Assembly (NCBI GenBank): GCA_030642525.1
Contig: DAOWNO010000012.1
Span: 1-16,564 of the forward strand
Direction: 5' to 3'
Origin: Candidatus Aegiribacteria sp.
GTDB taxonomy: Bacteria > Fermentibacterota > Fermentibacteria > Fermentibacterales > JCC-6
DNA: 16,564 nt
The notes under the pieces were generated by a model. That model was not told the origin of the DNA. It worked only from the letters and a program-made list of their open reading frames with translations, and did no database searches. Below, one piece after another: positions 5,922-13,784 of this stretch. The position numbers and the translations under genes are program-made. Position 1 is the stretch's first letter. Every line of letters starts with the position of its first letter.

Positions 5922-7265
5922 TCAGGGAGTTAGACGCTTCGCATCACGTGGGAACATCGTTGTAAGACGGATATTGTCCACGTCCAGAATCCTCGCTGTC
6001 ATTCTCTCAAGGCCTATTGCGAGGCCGCCATGAGGCGGAAGACCGTATTTATGTGCCTGCAGGTAGCTTTCGAAATCATCCGGATCAAGACCGAATTTCT
6101 TCATTTTTTCTATCTGCATTTCGTATTCGTGAATCCTTTGACCTCCTGTTGTCACCTCGAGACCTCTGAACAGCAGATCGAAACTCAGCGTTGTACCAGG
6201 ATTTTCAGGATCATCCATCGTGTAGAACGGCCTTTTCTCCGTGGGAAAGTGAGTTACAAAAAGGAACTCGGAACCCCATTCCTCCTTTGAATGCCTGCAG
6301 AGTATTTTCTCTTCCTCCGGCTCAAGGTCAGGTTCACCCAGGCAATTTTTCCCGCTGATCTCATAGGTGATCCTGTGTGCTTCCTCCAGTGTAATGGATG
6401 GTATTTGCTCACCTGTTTCAGGCATCTCTGCGCCAAGCATTTCGAGTTCATATGCAGTGTTCTTCTTAACTCTCTCGAGGCAGTGTCTCAGAACAGCTAC
6501 CTCAAGCGCCATAACATCTTCAAATCCGTCTATGAACCCCATCTCGAAATCGAGAGAGGTGTATTCGTTGATGTGTCTGGAAGTCTGGTGAGGTTCAGCT
6601 CGGAAAACAGGCCCCACTTCGAACACCCGCTCAAAGATACCTACGCCCATCTGTTTGTAGAATTGCGGGGATTGCGCAAGAAATGCAGGCCGGCCGAAGT
6701 AATCGACTTTAAAGATATTTGCTCCACCCTCCGCTCCGGCTGAACAGATTTTCGGGGTGCGGATTTCGGTAAATCCCATATTTGAGAGGCTTTCCCTGAA
6801 ACCGAGCGCAAATGATTCCGCAATCTTGAGCCTGGCTCTTTCACAGGGGTGCCGCAAACTCAGAGGGCGAAGATCAAGATTCGTATCAATGTGCAGATCA
6901 AGAAACTTTTTAGTCGTATCGATCGGTGGCTGAACCGCAGGTGATGAAATGATATCGATTGAATCCAGATGGATCTCGATAGATGGCGGGTGTATTGAAT
7001 TATCCTTTATTCCGGCTTTTTTTACTGTACCTGTAGCTTCAACCGACTGCTCGACATCCAGGTTGTCAAGAATCTCTTCGTTTCCGTCATCCCCCATAAC
7101 ACATTGCAGTAATCCGTCATGGCGGCGCAGCACGATAAACGCGCCCCAACCCAGGCGGCGGATTCGCTGAATTGCGCCATGAAGCGTTACTTTCTCTCCC
7201 ACCATGTCCTCAAGCGTTTCTGCTGAAAGCAGGTTTGTCATTCCCTTATCACTTATTCCGATCAT
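5922..7265 (-). CDS. aspS: Aspartate–tRNA(Asp/Asn) ligase, archaeal type
   Basis: This class II synthetase charges tRNA with aspartate. At 447 residues it has the short archaeal/eukaryal form without the ~100-residue insertion of ordinary bacterial AspRS (~590). Residues 20–110 are the OB-fold anticodon-binding domain. The catalytic core has EIRTPKI near 167–173 (motif 1 region), FRAEPHQTSRHINEY at 221–235 (motif 2), and GGLAIGLERM near the C-terminus (motif 3). By hand alignment to Thermococcus kodakarensis AspRS, Trp26 is replaced by Gln33 and Lys85 by Pro93. Those positions separate Asp-only enzymes from ones that also charge tRNA(Asn), so this one is probably non-discriminating and would need GatCAB. 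The ATG follows GGAGAGG at 7 nt. Its 3' end converges on the interrupted lipoprotein gene with a 10-nt gap and no obvious terminator. Confidence 0.9.
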   Translation of the reverse strand: MIGISDKGMTNLLSAETLEDMVGEKVTLHGAIQRIRRLGWGAFIVLRRHDGLLQCVMGDDGNEEILDNLDVEQSVEATGTVKKAGIKDNSIHPPSIEIHLDSIDIISSPAVQPPIDTTKKFLDLHIDTNLDLRPLSLRHPCERARLKIAESFALGFRESLSNMGFTEIRTPKICSAGAEGGANIFKVDYFGRPAFLAQSPQFYKQMGVGIFERVFEVGPVFRAEPHQTSRHINEYTSLDFEMGFIDGFEDVMALEVAVLRHCLERVKKNTAYELEMLGAEMPETGEQIPSITLEEAHRITYEISGKNCLGEPDLEPEEEKILCRHSKEEWGSEFLFVTHFPTEKRPFYTMDDPENPGTTLSFDLLFRGLEVTTGGQRIHEYEMQIEKMKKFGLDPDDFESYLQAHKYGLPPHGGLAIGLERMTARILDVDNIRLTTMFPRDAKRLTP

Positions 7266-7326
7266 GGAAAACCTCTCCGTTTTCTGGAAACCCGTATTTT
7301 TTCTTCAGAACAGCTAATATACATAT

Positions 7327-7722
7327 TCAGTTCTGCTGCGATGTATCACTCTGAGAGTCACTGTACGAACCGGAGTTAATTCCCCCTGATCTGAAAACGC
7401 GAATCAATCTGTTGGGGGTTGAAACCAGGTGAGCCTGGAGTTCCCTGAATATTACTTCTGCGTCAATTAAAAGATCCTCCGCTTCCTCTATACCCGGTTC
7501 ATCCAGTTTGATCATGCAGGAGAGTCTTCTTACATACCTGAATATATCCCTCATTTTCGGCTGGCAGATCGTCCTTGAAAACTCTCTTAGATTTCGAAGT
7601 TCCTTAAGATCAGATTTCGCAAGAGCTTCTTCCTTCTGTAATCTGAAGCTCTCTCGTATGCGTTTCATCTGTTTGATAAGAAACCTCAGTTCTTCGATTA
7701 TCTTTATATTTGCATTTCTCAC
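7327..7722 (-). CDS. Small helical protein of unknown function
   Basis: No family was recognised. The 131-residue protein is rich in Lys, Arg, Glu and Leu, with long predicted helices over about residues 1–90 (for example IKIIEELRFLIKQMKRIRESF), a second acidic helical stretch (EEAEDLLIDAEVIFRELQAHL), and a Ser/Gly/Gln-rich tail. No signal peptide or membrane segment is seen. The frame is open further upstream to an ATG at 7803, but that start would overlap butyrate kinase head to head by 11 nt. The GTG at 7722, preceded by AGGAAAG, leaves a 70-nt AT-rich gap for divergent promoters (TATAAG at 7768–7773 could be a -10 for buk), so it is preferred. The gene lies 61 nt upstream of AspRS on the same strand and may share its transcript. 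Confidence 0.55.
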   Translation of the reverse strand: MRNANIKIIEELRFLIKQMKRIRESFRLQKEEALAKSDLKELRNLREFSRTICQPKMRDIFRYVRRLSCMIKLDEPGIEEAEDLLIDAEVIFRELQAHLVSTPNRLIRVFRSGGINSGSYSDSQSDTSQQN

Positions 7723-7792
7723 ATTCTTGGCTTTCCTGATAGAGTGAATTAGAATTCTTCTGAAGTATATAAGATTAATCGATTGGAGAATA

Positions 7793-8887
7793 ATGTCAGA
7801 CACCTACCGAATACTAGCGATCAATCCTGGTTCCACATCTACGAAAATATCTGTATTTGAGAGCAAAAAGGAAGTATGGTCTGCTAAATTATGTCATTCC
7901 AGTGATGATCTGGCAGGATTTGACCATATTTTTGAACAGTACGATTTCAGAAAAGACGTTATTGAAAAAGAGCTTGAGAAAGCTGGTTACGATATTCCAT
8001 CCTTCGACGCTGTTGTCGGTCGGGGTGGAGTTCTATACCCTCTTGAGGGAGGAACATACAAAGTAGACGAGAAGCTCCTTGAAGATCTCCGCGAAGGGGT
8101 TCAGGGGGAACATGTTTCTAATCTGGGAGCTCCAATATCAAATGAACTTGCTCACGAAGCCAACTGCCCCGCATTCATAGTTGATCCGGTTGTTGTAGAT
8201 GAGCTGGAGCCTCTTGCAAGGTTCTCAGGTCACCCTGATCTTCCCAGACGATCGATCTTCCATGCACTGAATCAGAAAGCCGTTGCACGTAAAGCATCCG
8301 CAGATATTAATAAATCATACGATAATGCAAATTTCATAGTAGTTCATCTCGGTGGAGGAATCTCAGTGGGCGCTCATAAAGCCGGAAGAGTTATTGATGT
8401 AAATAACGCTCTTAACGGTGATGGCCCTTTCACGCCTGAAAGATCCGGAGGTTTGCCGGTAGGTGATCTTGTAGCGCTTTGCTTCAGCGGAAAGCGTACT
8501 CTTCAGGAAGTTAAAAAGATGATCAAGGGCGCCGGGGGAATTGTTGCTTATCTTGGTACAAACGATATGATGCTCGTCGAAGATAAGATAAGTAAAGGAG
8601 ACAGTAAATTCGCTCTGGTTTACGAAGCAATGGCATACCAGGTCAGCAAAGAAATTGGAGCCATGGCAACCGTTCTTAAGGGTAATGTCGATGCAATAGT
8701 CCTGACCGGCGGAATCGCATATGACAAGAATTTCGTGGAAATGATTCGCAGCCGCACAGGTTTCATTGCGGAGATTCTTGTCTATCAGGGTGAGATGGAA
8801 ATGGAAGCTCTTGCACTTGGAGGTTTAAGGGTGCTTCGAAAGGAAGAGAACGCGAAAATATACAACCCACGGAGGAAAACTCTCTAA
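7793..8887 (+). CDS. buk: Butyrate kinase
   Basis: This acetate-kinase-superfamily (ASKHA) enzyme converts a short acyl-phosphate and ADP to the carboxylate and ATP. The 364 residues match the usual ~355–360. Seen in order are [10 protein letters not shown] at 9–18 (phosphate 1 loop), [14 protein letters not shown] at 74–87, [15 protein letters not shown] at 184–198 (phosphate 2 region), [19 protein letters not shown] at 204–222, and VLTGGIAYD near 300 (adenosine region). GGAGA precedes the ATG at 7793. Its TAA overlaps the ATG of the mutase gene by one base (TAATG), so the two are coupled. The Ptb partner is in the minus operon at 1792–2718. The substrate may be propionyl-phosphate or a branched-chain acyl-phosphate instead of butyryl-phosphate, given the mutase next door. 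Confidence 0.92.
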   Translation: MSDTYRILAINPGSTSTKISVFESKKEVWSAKLCHSSDDLAGFDHIFEQYDFRKDVIEKELEKAGYDIPSFDAVVGRGGVLYPLEGGTYKVDEKLLEDLREGVQGEHVSNLGAPISNELAHEANCPAFIVDPVVVDELEPLARFSGHPDLPRRSIFHALNQKAVARKASADINKSYDNANFIVVHLGGGISVGAHKAGRVIDVNNALNGDGPFTPERSGGLPVGDLVALCFSGKRTLQEVKKMIKGAGGIVAYLGTNDMMLVEDKISKGDSKFALVYEAMAYQVSKEIGAMATVLKGNVDAIVLTGGIAYDKNFVEMIRSRTGFIAEILVYQGEMEMEALALGGLRVLRKEENAKIYNPRRKTL

Positions 8888-10551
8888 TGAGTGATGCAGA
8901 ATTCGAAAAGAACAAGAAGCTCTGGAAAGAAAACATTCTTGATCCAGTCCTGAAAAAATTTCCTGAGAGAAAAGAGACTTTCGTCACCGGATCGGGAGAG
9001 CCGGTGGAGACTGTTTATTTTCCTGAAAAACCGGATAATGAATATCTGAGAAAACAGGGTTTTCCCGGACAGTACCCGTTCACGAGGGGAGTGCAGCCCA
9101 CAATGTACCGGGGCCGTTTCTGGACAATGCGGCAGTATGCCGGGTTCGGAACGGCGGAGGAATCAAATAAACGATATCTCTATCTTCTTGAACAGGGACA
9201 GACCGGACTTTCTGTGGCGTTTGATCTACCGACTCAGATAGGATACGATTCAGATCATCCACTCTGCGAGGGTGAGATAGGTAAAGTTGGTGTCGCTATC
9301 GACAGCCTCTCTGATATGGAGATTCTGTTCAGTCATATTCCCCTTGACAGTGTGTCGACCTCTATGACCATAAACGCTCCGGCTGCGGTTCTCCTGGCGA
9401 TGTATATTACTGTTGCGGAGAAGCAGGGTATCCAGGCCGAAAAGCTTCGCGGTACAATTCAAAATGACATTCTGAAAGAGTACATGGCCCGTGGAACTTA
9501 TATTTTCCCTCCTGTCCAATCCATGAGACTCATAACTGACATCTTCTGCTTCTGCAGTGACAATGTGCCGAAATGGAACACAATAAGTATTTCAGGATAT
9601 CACATTCGTGAAGCAGGGTGTACTGCTGCACAGGAAGTTGCATTCACTCTTGCCGACGGTATTGCATACGTTGAAGCAGCAATTAAAGCAGGACTTGATG
9701 TTGATGATTTTGCGCCCAGGCTCAGTTTTTTCTTCAATGCGCACAATGATCTACTTGAAGAAGTAGCTAAATTCAGAGCTGCGAGGAGATTATGGGGACA
9801 AATCATGAAAGAGAGGTTCAGAGCAAAGAATCCAAAAAGCATGATGCTCCGTTTTCACACTCAGACTGCCGGCTCCTCTCTAACTGCTCAGCAACCGGAT
9901 AACAACATTGTGAGGGTAGCAATTCAGACTCTTGCGGCAGTGCTTGGCGGTACCCAGAGCCTTCACACGAACAGCAGGGATGAAGCCCTTTCTCTTCCAA
10001 CCGAACAGGCGGTGCGGATCGCCCTTCGAACCCAGCAGATTGTGGCAAACGAATCAGGCGTCGCAAATACAGTTGACCCGCTGGCGGGAAGTTATATTAT
10101 AGAAAATCTGACAGATAGAATAGAAGCCGAGGCGCTGGAATATATCAGAAAAATCGATTCGATGGGCGGTATGGTCAGCTCAATTGAGAGTGGATATCCT
10201 CAGAGAAAGATACAGGATTCAGCTTACAGATATCAGCGTGATATTGAAAGTAAAGAAAGAGTAATTGTAGGGGTTAACAGTTATAGAATTCAGGAAGATC
10301 CACCTGAAGGTCTTCTGAAGGTAGACCCTTCAGTTGCCGAATCGCAGCTTTCCAAGCTTGACAGCATAAGGAAAAAGAGGGATAACGATGCTGTTGAAAC
10401 AAGTCTTAAAGCTCTTCGAAAAGCTGCAGATTCTACTGATAACCTGATGCCGTTCATACTTGACTCCGTGCGGTGCTATGCTACTCTTGGTGAAATATGC
10501 AGGATACTAAGAGATGAATTCGGGGAATACAGACCCTGTACTGTTCTGTAA
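8887..10551 (+). CDS. mcmA1: Methylmalonyl-CoA mutase, large (catalytic) subunit
   Basis: This radical enzyme interconverts (R)-methylmalonyl-CoA and succinyl-CoA using adenosylcobalamin. The 554 residues contain only the TIM-barrel catalytic domain, so a separate B12-binding small subunit must be encoded elsewhere. Conserved stretches are [20 protein letters not shown] at 63–82, [12 protein letters not shown] at 83–94, [17 protein letters not shown] at 107–123, [10 protein letters not shown] at 157–166, [18 protein letters not shown] at 192–209 and [11 protein letters not shown] at 234–244. Tyr84, Arg202 and His239 line up with Propionibacterium Tyr89, Arg207 and His244. Tyr plus Arg is the methylmalonyl-CoA pattern, while isobutyryl-CoA mutase has Phe and Gln. 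Coupled to buk through TAATG, with GGAGG upstream inside buk. No epimerase, MeaB chaperone or carboxylase gene is in the window. Confidence 0.92.
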   Translation: MSDAEFEKNKKLWKENILDPVLKKFPERKETFVTGSGEPVETVYFPEKPDNEYLRKQGFPGQYPFTRGVQPTMYRGRFWTMRQYAGFGTAEESNKRYLYLLEQGQTGLSVAFDLPTQIGYDSDHPLCEGEIGKVGVAIDSLSDMEILFSHIPLDSVSTSMTINAPAAVLLAMYITVAEKQGIQAEKLRGTIQNDILKEYMARGTYIFPPVQSMRLITDIFCFCSDNVPKWNTISISGYHIREAGCTAAQEVAFTLADGIAYVEAAIKAGLDVDDFAPRLSFFFNAHNDLLEEVAKFRAARRLWGQIMKERFRAKNPKSMMLRFHTQTAGSSLTAQQPDNNIVRVAIQTLAAVLGGTQSLHTNSRDEALSLPTEQAVRIALRTQQIVANESGVANTVDPLAGSYIIENLTDRIEAEALEYIRKIDSMGGMVSSIESGYPQRKIQDSAYRYQRDIESKERVIVGVNSYRIQEDPPEGLLKVDPSVAESQLSKLDSIRKKRDNDAVETSLKALRKAADSTDNLMPFILDSVRCYATLGEICRILRDEFGEYRPCTVL

Positions 10552-10607
10552 CCGAACACCACTCCATCTGTAAGATGGTCGAGTTTAGCAAGAGAGGAAT
10601 ATTCAAC

Positions 10608-12206
10608 TTGAAACTTTATAGAATCTACTTAACAGCCTCAGTATTATTACTACTTGTATTCACTTCGTGTTTCGGTCCTTCAGCAGATAATTCAACCTGG
10701 ATTCTGATTGTCAGAAATGACTCTGTATCCGTTGGACAGCTTGGTGAAGCATGGCTTGGAATGGACAGTCTTCAGAGAGAATCTTTCCTGTCAAAGGACA
10801 ATATCATTGGGGAATTCATTGTCGCGTACGGAAGAAGAGTCATTCTTGAAAAGGAGTTGGAAGCTGAGGGATATCTGACTGACTCTCTTTTTCTATCCTA
10901 CAGAAATTCGTGGTTGATGGTCGAAATCGCCGCAGCCGCGAAAGAAATGCTGGTTGACATTGAGGCTGCTGAAGTTACTGAATCCGATATACAGTTCTAC
11001 GGCGAACATCTGGGCAGGAATGTGATATATACAGTCAATCCCGGTTCTGAAAATGAATTTCATATCGGTCCTGTACATCTCCCGAATCTGCAGCGTGAAC
11101 TTGCCATGCATCTTGATACATTATCGATCAATGAAATCGGAACCGACGAATCGGGCATCCGCGTAAGGCTCGATACACTTATGATGGTCGATTCCGTCCT
11201 GATTAAAAATGCTCTTTCTGATCCAGCCACGGTTAGTGAAATGGCGATAAGAGATCTTTCTAATGCAAGATTCAATCGATGGGCACAGGACATCAGTTAC
11301 CAGATCTACACTGATTACTCGGTTACCTATGATTCAGATAAAGTTGAAGACTTTGCCCAGCACCTTATCGGAAATAATCCTGATATGTCTGATGATGTCG
11401 TTATCGTTGAATCAGATTTTGGAAACTGGACAGTTAAATTTCTTGAAGATGAAATTCTTTATCTTGATACCCGCATTGATGTTCAGCCAGGATCTTCAGT
11501 CTGGATTGAAGATATGATTCAAGTCCTGCTGATGCAGTGCTATTTCTATGAATTTATGCATGAGGAAGCTCCCGAAATACTTGACTCGCTGCAAGATGAA
11601 TCCAAAACCTACCTGCTCAATTTCGCCTCCGAAGAGTACTATAATGAAATGATACGCTCAAATGTAACTGTAACCGAATCAGACATCATATACGAATACG
11701 AGACTCTTGAAGAACCTTTCATGATTGAGGAGAAGCGTGTACTTCAGGCAGCTTATATTCCAGTTGAGAGAACAGATGATTTCCGGCAGGCGGTATATAG
11801 AGAGGAACTGGATGAATTCATCTCAGAGCTTGACGGTTTCGGCTACCTGGCGGCAGATTCAACTCAACCCCAGATAACCAGACCTCTAAGACTTGGTGAA
11901 GTTCCGGGAGGCAACGGAGAAGAAGTCTTCTTACTCGATCCGTCCGATACTACAAGCTGGCTGGGTCCGGTCAGTGTATTCGCTGATGATGGATCTGCCC
12001 TGCTCAGGCTCATAGAAGTGATACCTCCAAGGGTTGCTACAATTGATGAGGTCAGGCGAAGTCTGAAGGATATGGCTATGAGCAGACTTCAGGAGCAGGC
12101 CACTGTTGAGTTGATTCAGGAACTTGAAGAGAAGTACATTCTCATCATCAATGAAGAGATCCTTGACGAACTGCCTTCAGATCCGGGAATGTGGACAACT
12201 CTATAG
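10608..12206 (+). CDS. SurA/PpiC-like periplasmic chaperone lipoprotein
   Basis: The 532-residue protein begins with a lipoprotein signal (MKLYRIYLTASVLLLLVFTSC, Cys21). The TTG at 10608 is preferred over ATG at 10575 because AGAGGA lies at good distance before it and the signal peptide then starts cleanly. The mature part is acidic and helical, with two 'VTESDI' segments (near 125 and 355) that resemble the linker before parvulin domains in SurA/PrsA proteins. A degenerate PPIase-like unit follows the second: EEKRVLQAAYIPVE, then SWLGPV, LLRLIEVIPPRVATIDEVR and a C-terminal helix. No full parvulin active site is evident, so the role is more likely chaperone than isomerase. It lies 56 nt after mcmA1. 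Its TAG ends at the base just before the RAYT element's inverted repeat. Confidence 0.68.
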   Translation: MKLYRIYLTASVLLLLVFTSCFGPSADNSTWILIVRNDSVSVGQLGEAWLGMDSLQRESFLSKDNIIGEFIVAYGRRVILEKELEAEGYLTDSLFLSYRNSWLMVEIAAAAKEMLVDIEAAEVTESDIQFYGEHLGRNVIYTVNPGSENEFHIGPVHLPNLQRELAMHLDTLSINEIGTDESGIRVRLDTLMMVDSVLIKNALSDPATVSEMAIRDLSNARFNRWAQDISYQIYTDYSVTYDSDKVEDFAQHLIGNNPDMSDDVVIVESDFGNWTVKFLEDEILYLDTRIDVQPGSSVWIEDMIQVLLMQCYFYEFMHEEAPEILDSLQDESKTYLLNFASEEYYNEMIRSNVTVTESDIIYEYETLEEPFMIEEKRVLQAAYIPVERTDDFRQAVYREELDEFISELDGFGYLAADSTQPQITRPLRLGEVPGGNGEEVFLLDPSDTTSWLGPVSVFADDGSALLRLIEVIPPRVATIDEVRRSLKDMAMSRLQEQATVELIQELEEKYILIINEEILDELPSDPGMWTTL

Positions 12207-12224
12207 GGGTCAAACCTTGTATTT
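12207..12224 (+). repeat. Left inverted repeat of the RAYT element
   Basis: GGGTCAAACCTTGTATTT, perfectly complementary to the right arm at 13140–13157. It begins one base after the TAG of the SurA-like gene. Confidence 0.88.
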
Positions 12225-12228
12225 ATAC

Positions 12229-13113
12229 TTATTGACTTAATATTATATGAATATTTCTATAATCTCGCTCTTTCTTTACAATACGTGACACAGTTGCGAA
12301 GTTAAGCTCTAAGAAATCAGCTAGCTCTTTCTGACTGTATCCATAGTCAGTATATGCCTTATATATAGCCTTGTTCCTTGCTTCTTTTACGGATCTCACA
12401 CCAGGGGCAAGCAGTTTCTCAATTGAAGGTCTATTAGAATATCGCTGACGTTTCGTAAATTCAGATTCATTCTTAGAATCATTCATTATATCTCTCAGAG
12501 ACTCAACATATTCGTCTTTACCAAGTATCAATCCTCCCTTGGTATCTTCAAGCGGAGAATCACCTGATATTCCATCAAGTACAAACTTCCTGAAATTTCT
12601 TCCGGCTGTTCCAGATGAACCTTCAAAATGCTTCTGCAGGGCAGCGGTCTTAATAAAGGGCATGCTTTTGTCAATTCCAACCATCTGCCTGTAACTGCTC
12701 CAGTGATAATCTTCCGGCCTTTCAACAATTCCCGCTCTCACAGGATTAAGTACGATATACCTGCATAGTTCCAGAAAATAATTCTCACCATCAACGACTA
12801 TTGCGTTATATCTCCCCTGAAAAACATGTCCGACACGATCATGGTGTTTATTGAAATACTGTGCGTATATACCGTTAAGATTTTGCATTCCCATAGACAG
12901 ATTCATTTCGGGAGTCTCGATAAAAAGATGGTAGTGCGTATCCATGAGACAGAGAGCATAACATCTCCACTTTAATCGATTCAGTATTTTCTGAAATATT
13001 TCAGAAAACTTATGCCTGTCATCATCATCAAGATAAATAGACTGGCAACCGTTACCGCGAACATAGATATGGTAAAGCGCTCCCGGGAATATAATGCGTA
13101 ATGGTCTCGTCAT
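12229..13113 (-). CDS. REP-associated tyrosine transposase (Y1 family)
   Basis: The 294-residue protein starts with the family hallmark MTRPLRIIFPGALYHIYVRGN. The metal-binding pair is THYHLFIETP (His60 and His62), and the attacking tyrosine is probably Tyr119 in LCRYIVLNPVRAG (116–128). GHVFQGRYNA (95–104) is another family block. The C-terminal part (about 245–285, with YSQKELADFLELNFATVSRI) is a helix-turn-helix, typical of the longer RAYT subgroup. The ATG at 13113 is preferred over an in-frame TTG at 13140 because it gives the standard N-terminus; no clear ribosome site precedes it. All catalytic residues are present and the frame is intact, so activity is possible. Such enzymes act on short palindromic REP sequences by single-strand cleavage. 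Confidence 0.9.
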   Translation of the reverse strand: MTRPLRIIFPGALYHIYVRGNGCQSIYLDDDDRHKFSEIFQKILNRLKWRCYALCLMDTHYHLFIETPEMNLSMGMQNLNGIYAQYFNKHHDRVGHVFQGRYNAIVVDGENYFLELCRYIVLNPVRAGIVERPEDYHWSSYRQMVGIDKSMPFIKTAALQKHFEGSSGTAGRNFRKFVLDGISGDSPLEDTKGGLILGKDEYVESLRDIMNDSKNESEFTKRQRYSNRPSIEKLLAPGVRSVKEARNKAIYKAYTDYGYSQKELADFLELNFATVSRIVKKERDYRNIHIILSQ

Positions 13114-13126
13114 GAAGATATTATAA

Positions 13127-13139
13127 TGACATAATGTCA
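13127..13139. repeat. Short palindrome inside the right end of the RAYT element
   Basis: TGACAT and ATGTCA flank one central base (13133) next to the right 18-bp arm. A short foldback here fits the REP-like hairpins recognised by RAYT enzymes. No equal structure is seen at the left end. Confidence 0.4.
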
Positions 13140-13157
13140 AAATACAAGGTTTGACCC
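13140..13157 (-). repeat. Right inverted repeat of the RAYT element
   Basis: AAATACAAGGTTTGACCC, the exact reverse complement of 12207–12224. It ends one base before the TAA of the M50 protease gene. Confidence 0.88.
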
Positions 13158-13784
13158 TTATCGGAAGAACTGGTTGAGATCGAGGTACCGGACGGCGAAG
13201 TTCAATGCCGGATACAGTATTCTTGAAAGGGCTCCGAACCAGAGGAGGCCGAATACTATTAACAGTCCGAAACGCTCGAGCTTTCTATAGCTGTACAGAG
13301 CCTGTCCATGAAGAAATCTCGCTACAATTCGGCTGCCGTCAAGAGGTGGAATCGGCAGCAGGTTGAAAACCATGAGAACTATGTTCATCAGAGCGGCCAT
13401 AGCCAGACTGTGCATTATCAAAGCCGGCATTATACCGGATGCGAGATGAAGCAGAACCGTTAACAAAAGGGCTATAGCAAGGTTTGTCGCAGGGCCTGCG
13501 ATAGCGACCCACATCATTCCCTGCTTCGGATCTCGGAAATATCTCGGGTCAATCGGAACCGGTTTTGCCCATGCGAGCAATATCGGACTGTTGGTTATCA
13601 ACAGCATTGCCGGGAGTAGAATGGTTCCAATAGGATCTATGTGAGGAATTGGATTAAATGTGAGTCTGCCCATTCTATAGGCTGTGGGGTCACCAAGCTT
13701 CAGGGCAACATATCCATGTGCTATCTCATGGCATACTACACTGAAGAAAACGAGGATAATTACGAATGGAGTCTCAATACCCAT
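13158..13784 (-). CDS. Site-2-type intramembrane protease, M50 family
   Basis: This multi-pass membrane zinc protease would cut transmembrane segments, typically of anti-sigma factors or leftover signal peptides. The 208 residues have the compact rhomboid-free M50B form: the first membrane helix carries HEIAH at 19–23 (zinc ligands His19 and His23, catalytic Glu20), and a later helix carries NLLPIPPLDG at 141–150, where Asp149 is the third zinc ligand. About five or six hydrophobic segments are visible. There is no PDZ domain, unlike RseP. AGGAGAAG precedes the ATG, and the ATG overlaps the TAA of the upstream yugP-like gene by one base (TAATG). The TAA of this gene abuts the RAYT inverted repeat. 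The substrate is unknown. Confidence 0.9.
   Translation of the reverse strand: MGIETPFVIILVFFSVVCHEIAHGYVALKLGDPTAYRMGRLTFNPIPHIDPIGTILLPAMLLITNSPILLAWAKPVPIDPRYFRDPKQGMMWVAIAGPATNLAIALLLTVLLHLASGIMPALIMHSLAMAALMNIVLMVFNLLPIPPLDGSRIVARFLHGQALYSYRKLERFGLLIVFGLLWFGALSRILYPALNFAVRYLDLNQFFR

Larger units (their letters stand above)
12207..13157 (-). mobile_element. RAYT (REP-associated tyrosine transposase) element
   Basis: The unit is a single Y1-type transposase gene bounded by a perfect 18-bp inverted repeat (12207–12224 and 13140–13157). The interior looks more AT-rich than the flanks. The element occupies all of the space between the stop codons of the convergent SurA-like and M50 protease genes. 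No target-site duplication is visible, as expected for Y1 transposases. Direction is given by the transposase gene. Confidence 0.8.

Noticed and set aside
6291..6743. 150-codon plus-strand frame inside AspRS
   Set aside because: It is antisense to motif-bearing AspRS codons and has no recognisable domain.
10564..10578. Hairpin CCATCT/AGATGG between mcmA1 and the SurA-like gene
   Set aside because: The stem is perfect but only 6 bp with no T-run. It overlaps the less likely ATG at 10575 and is too short to call a terminator or regulator.
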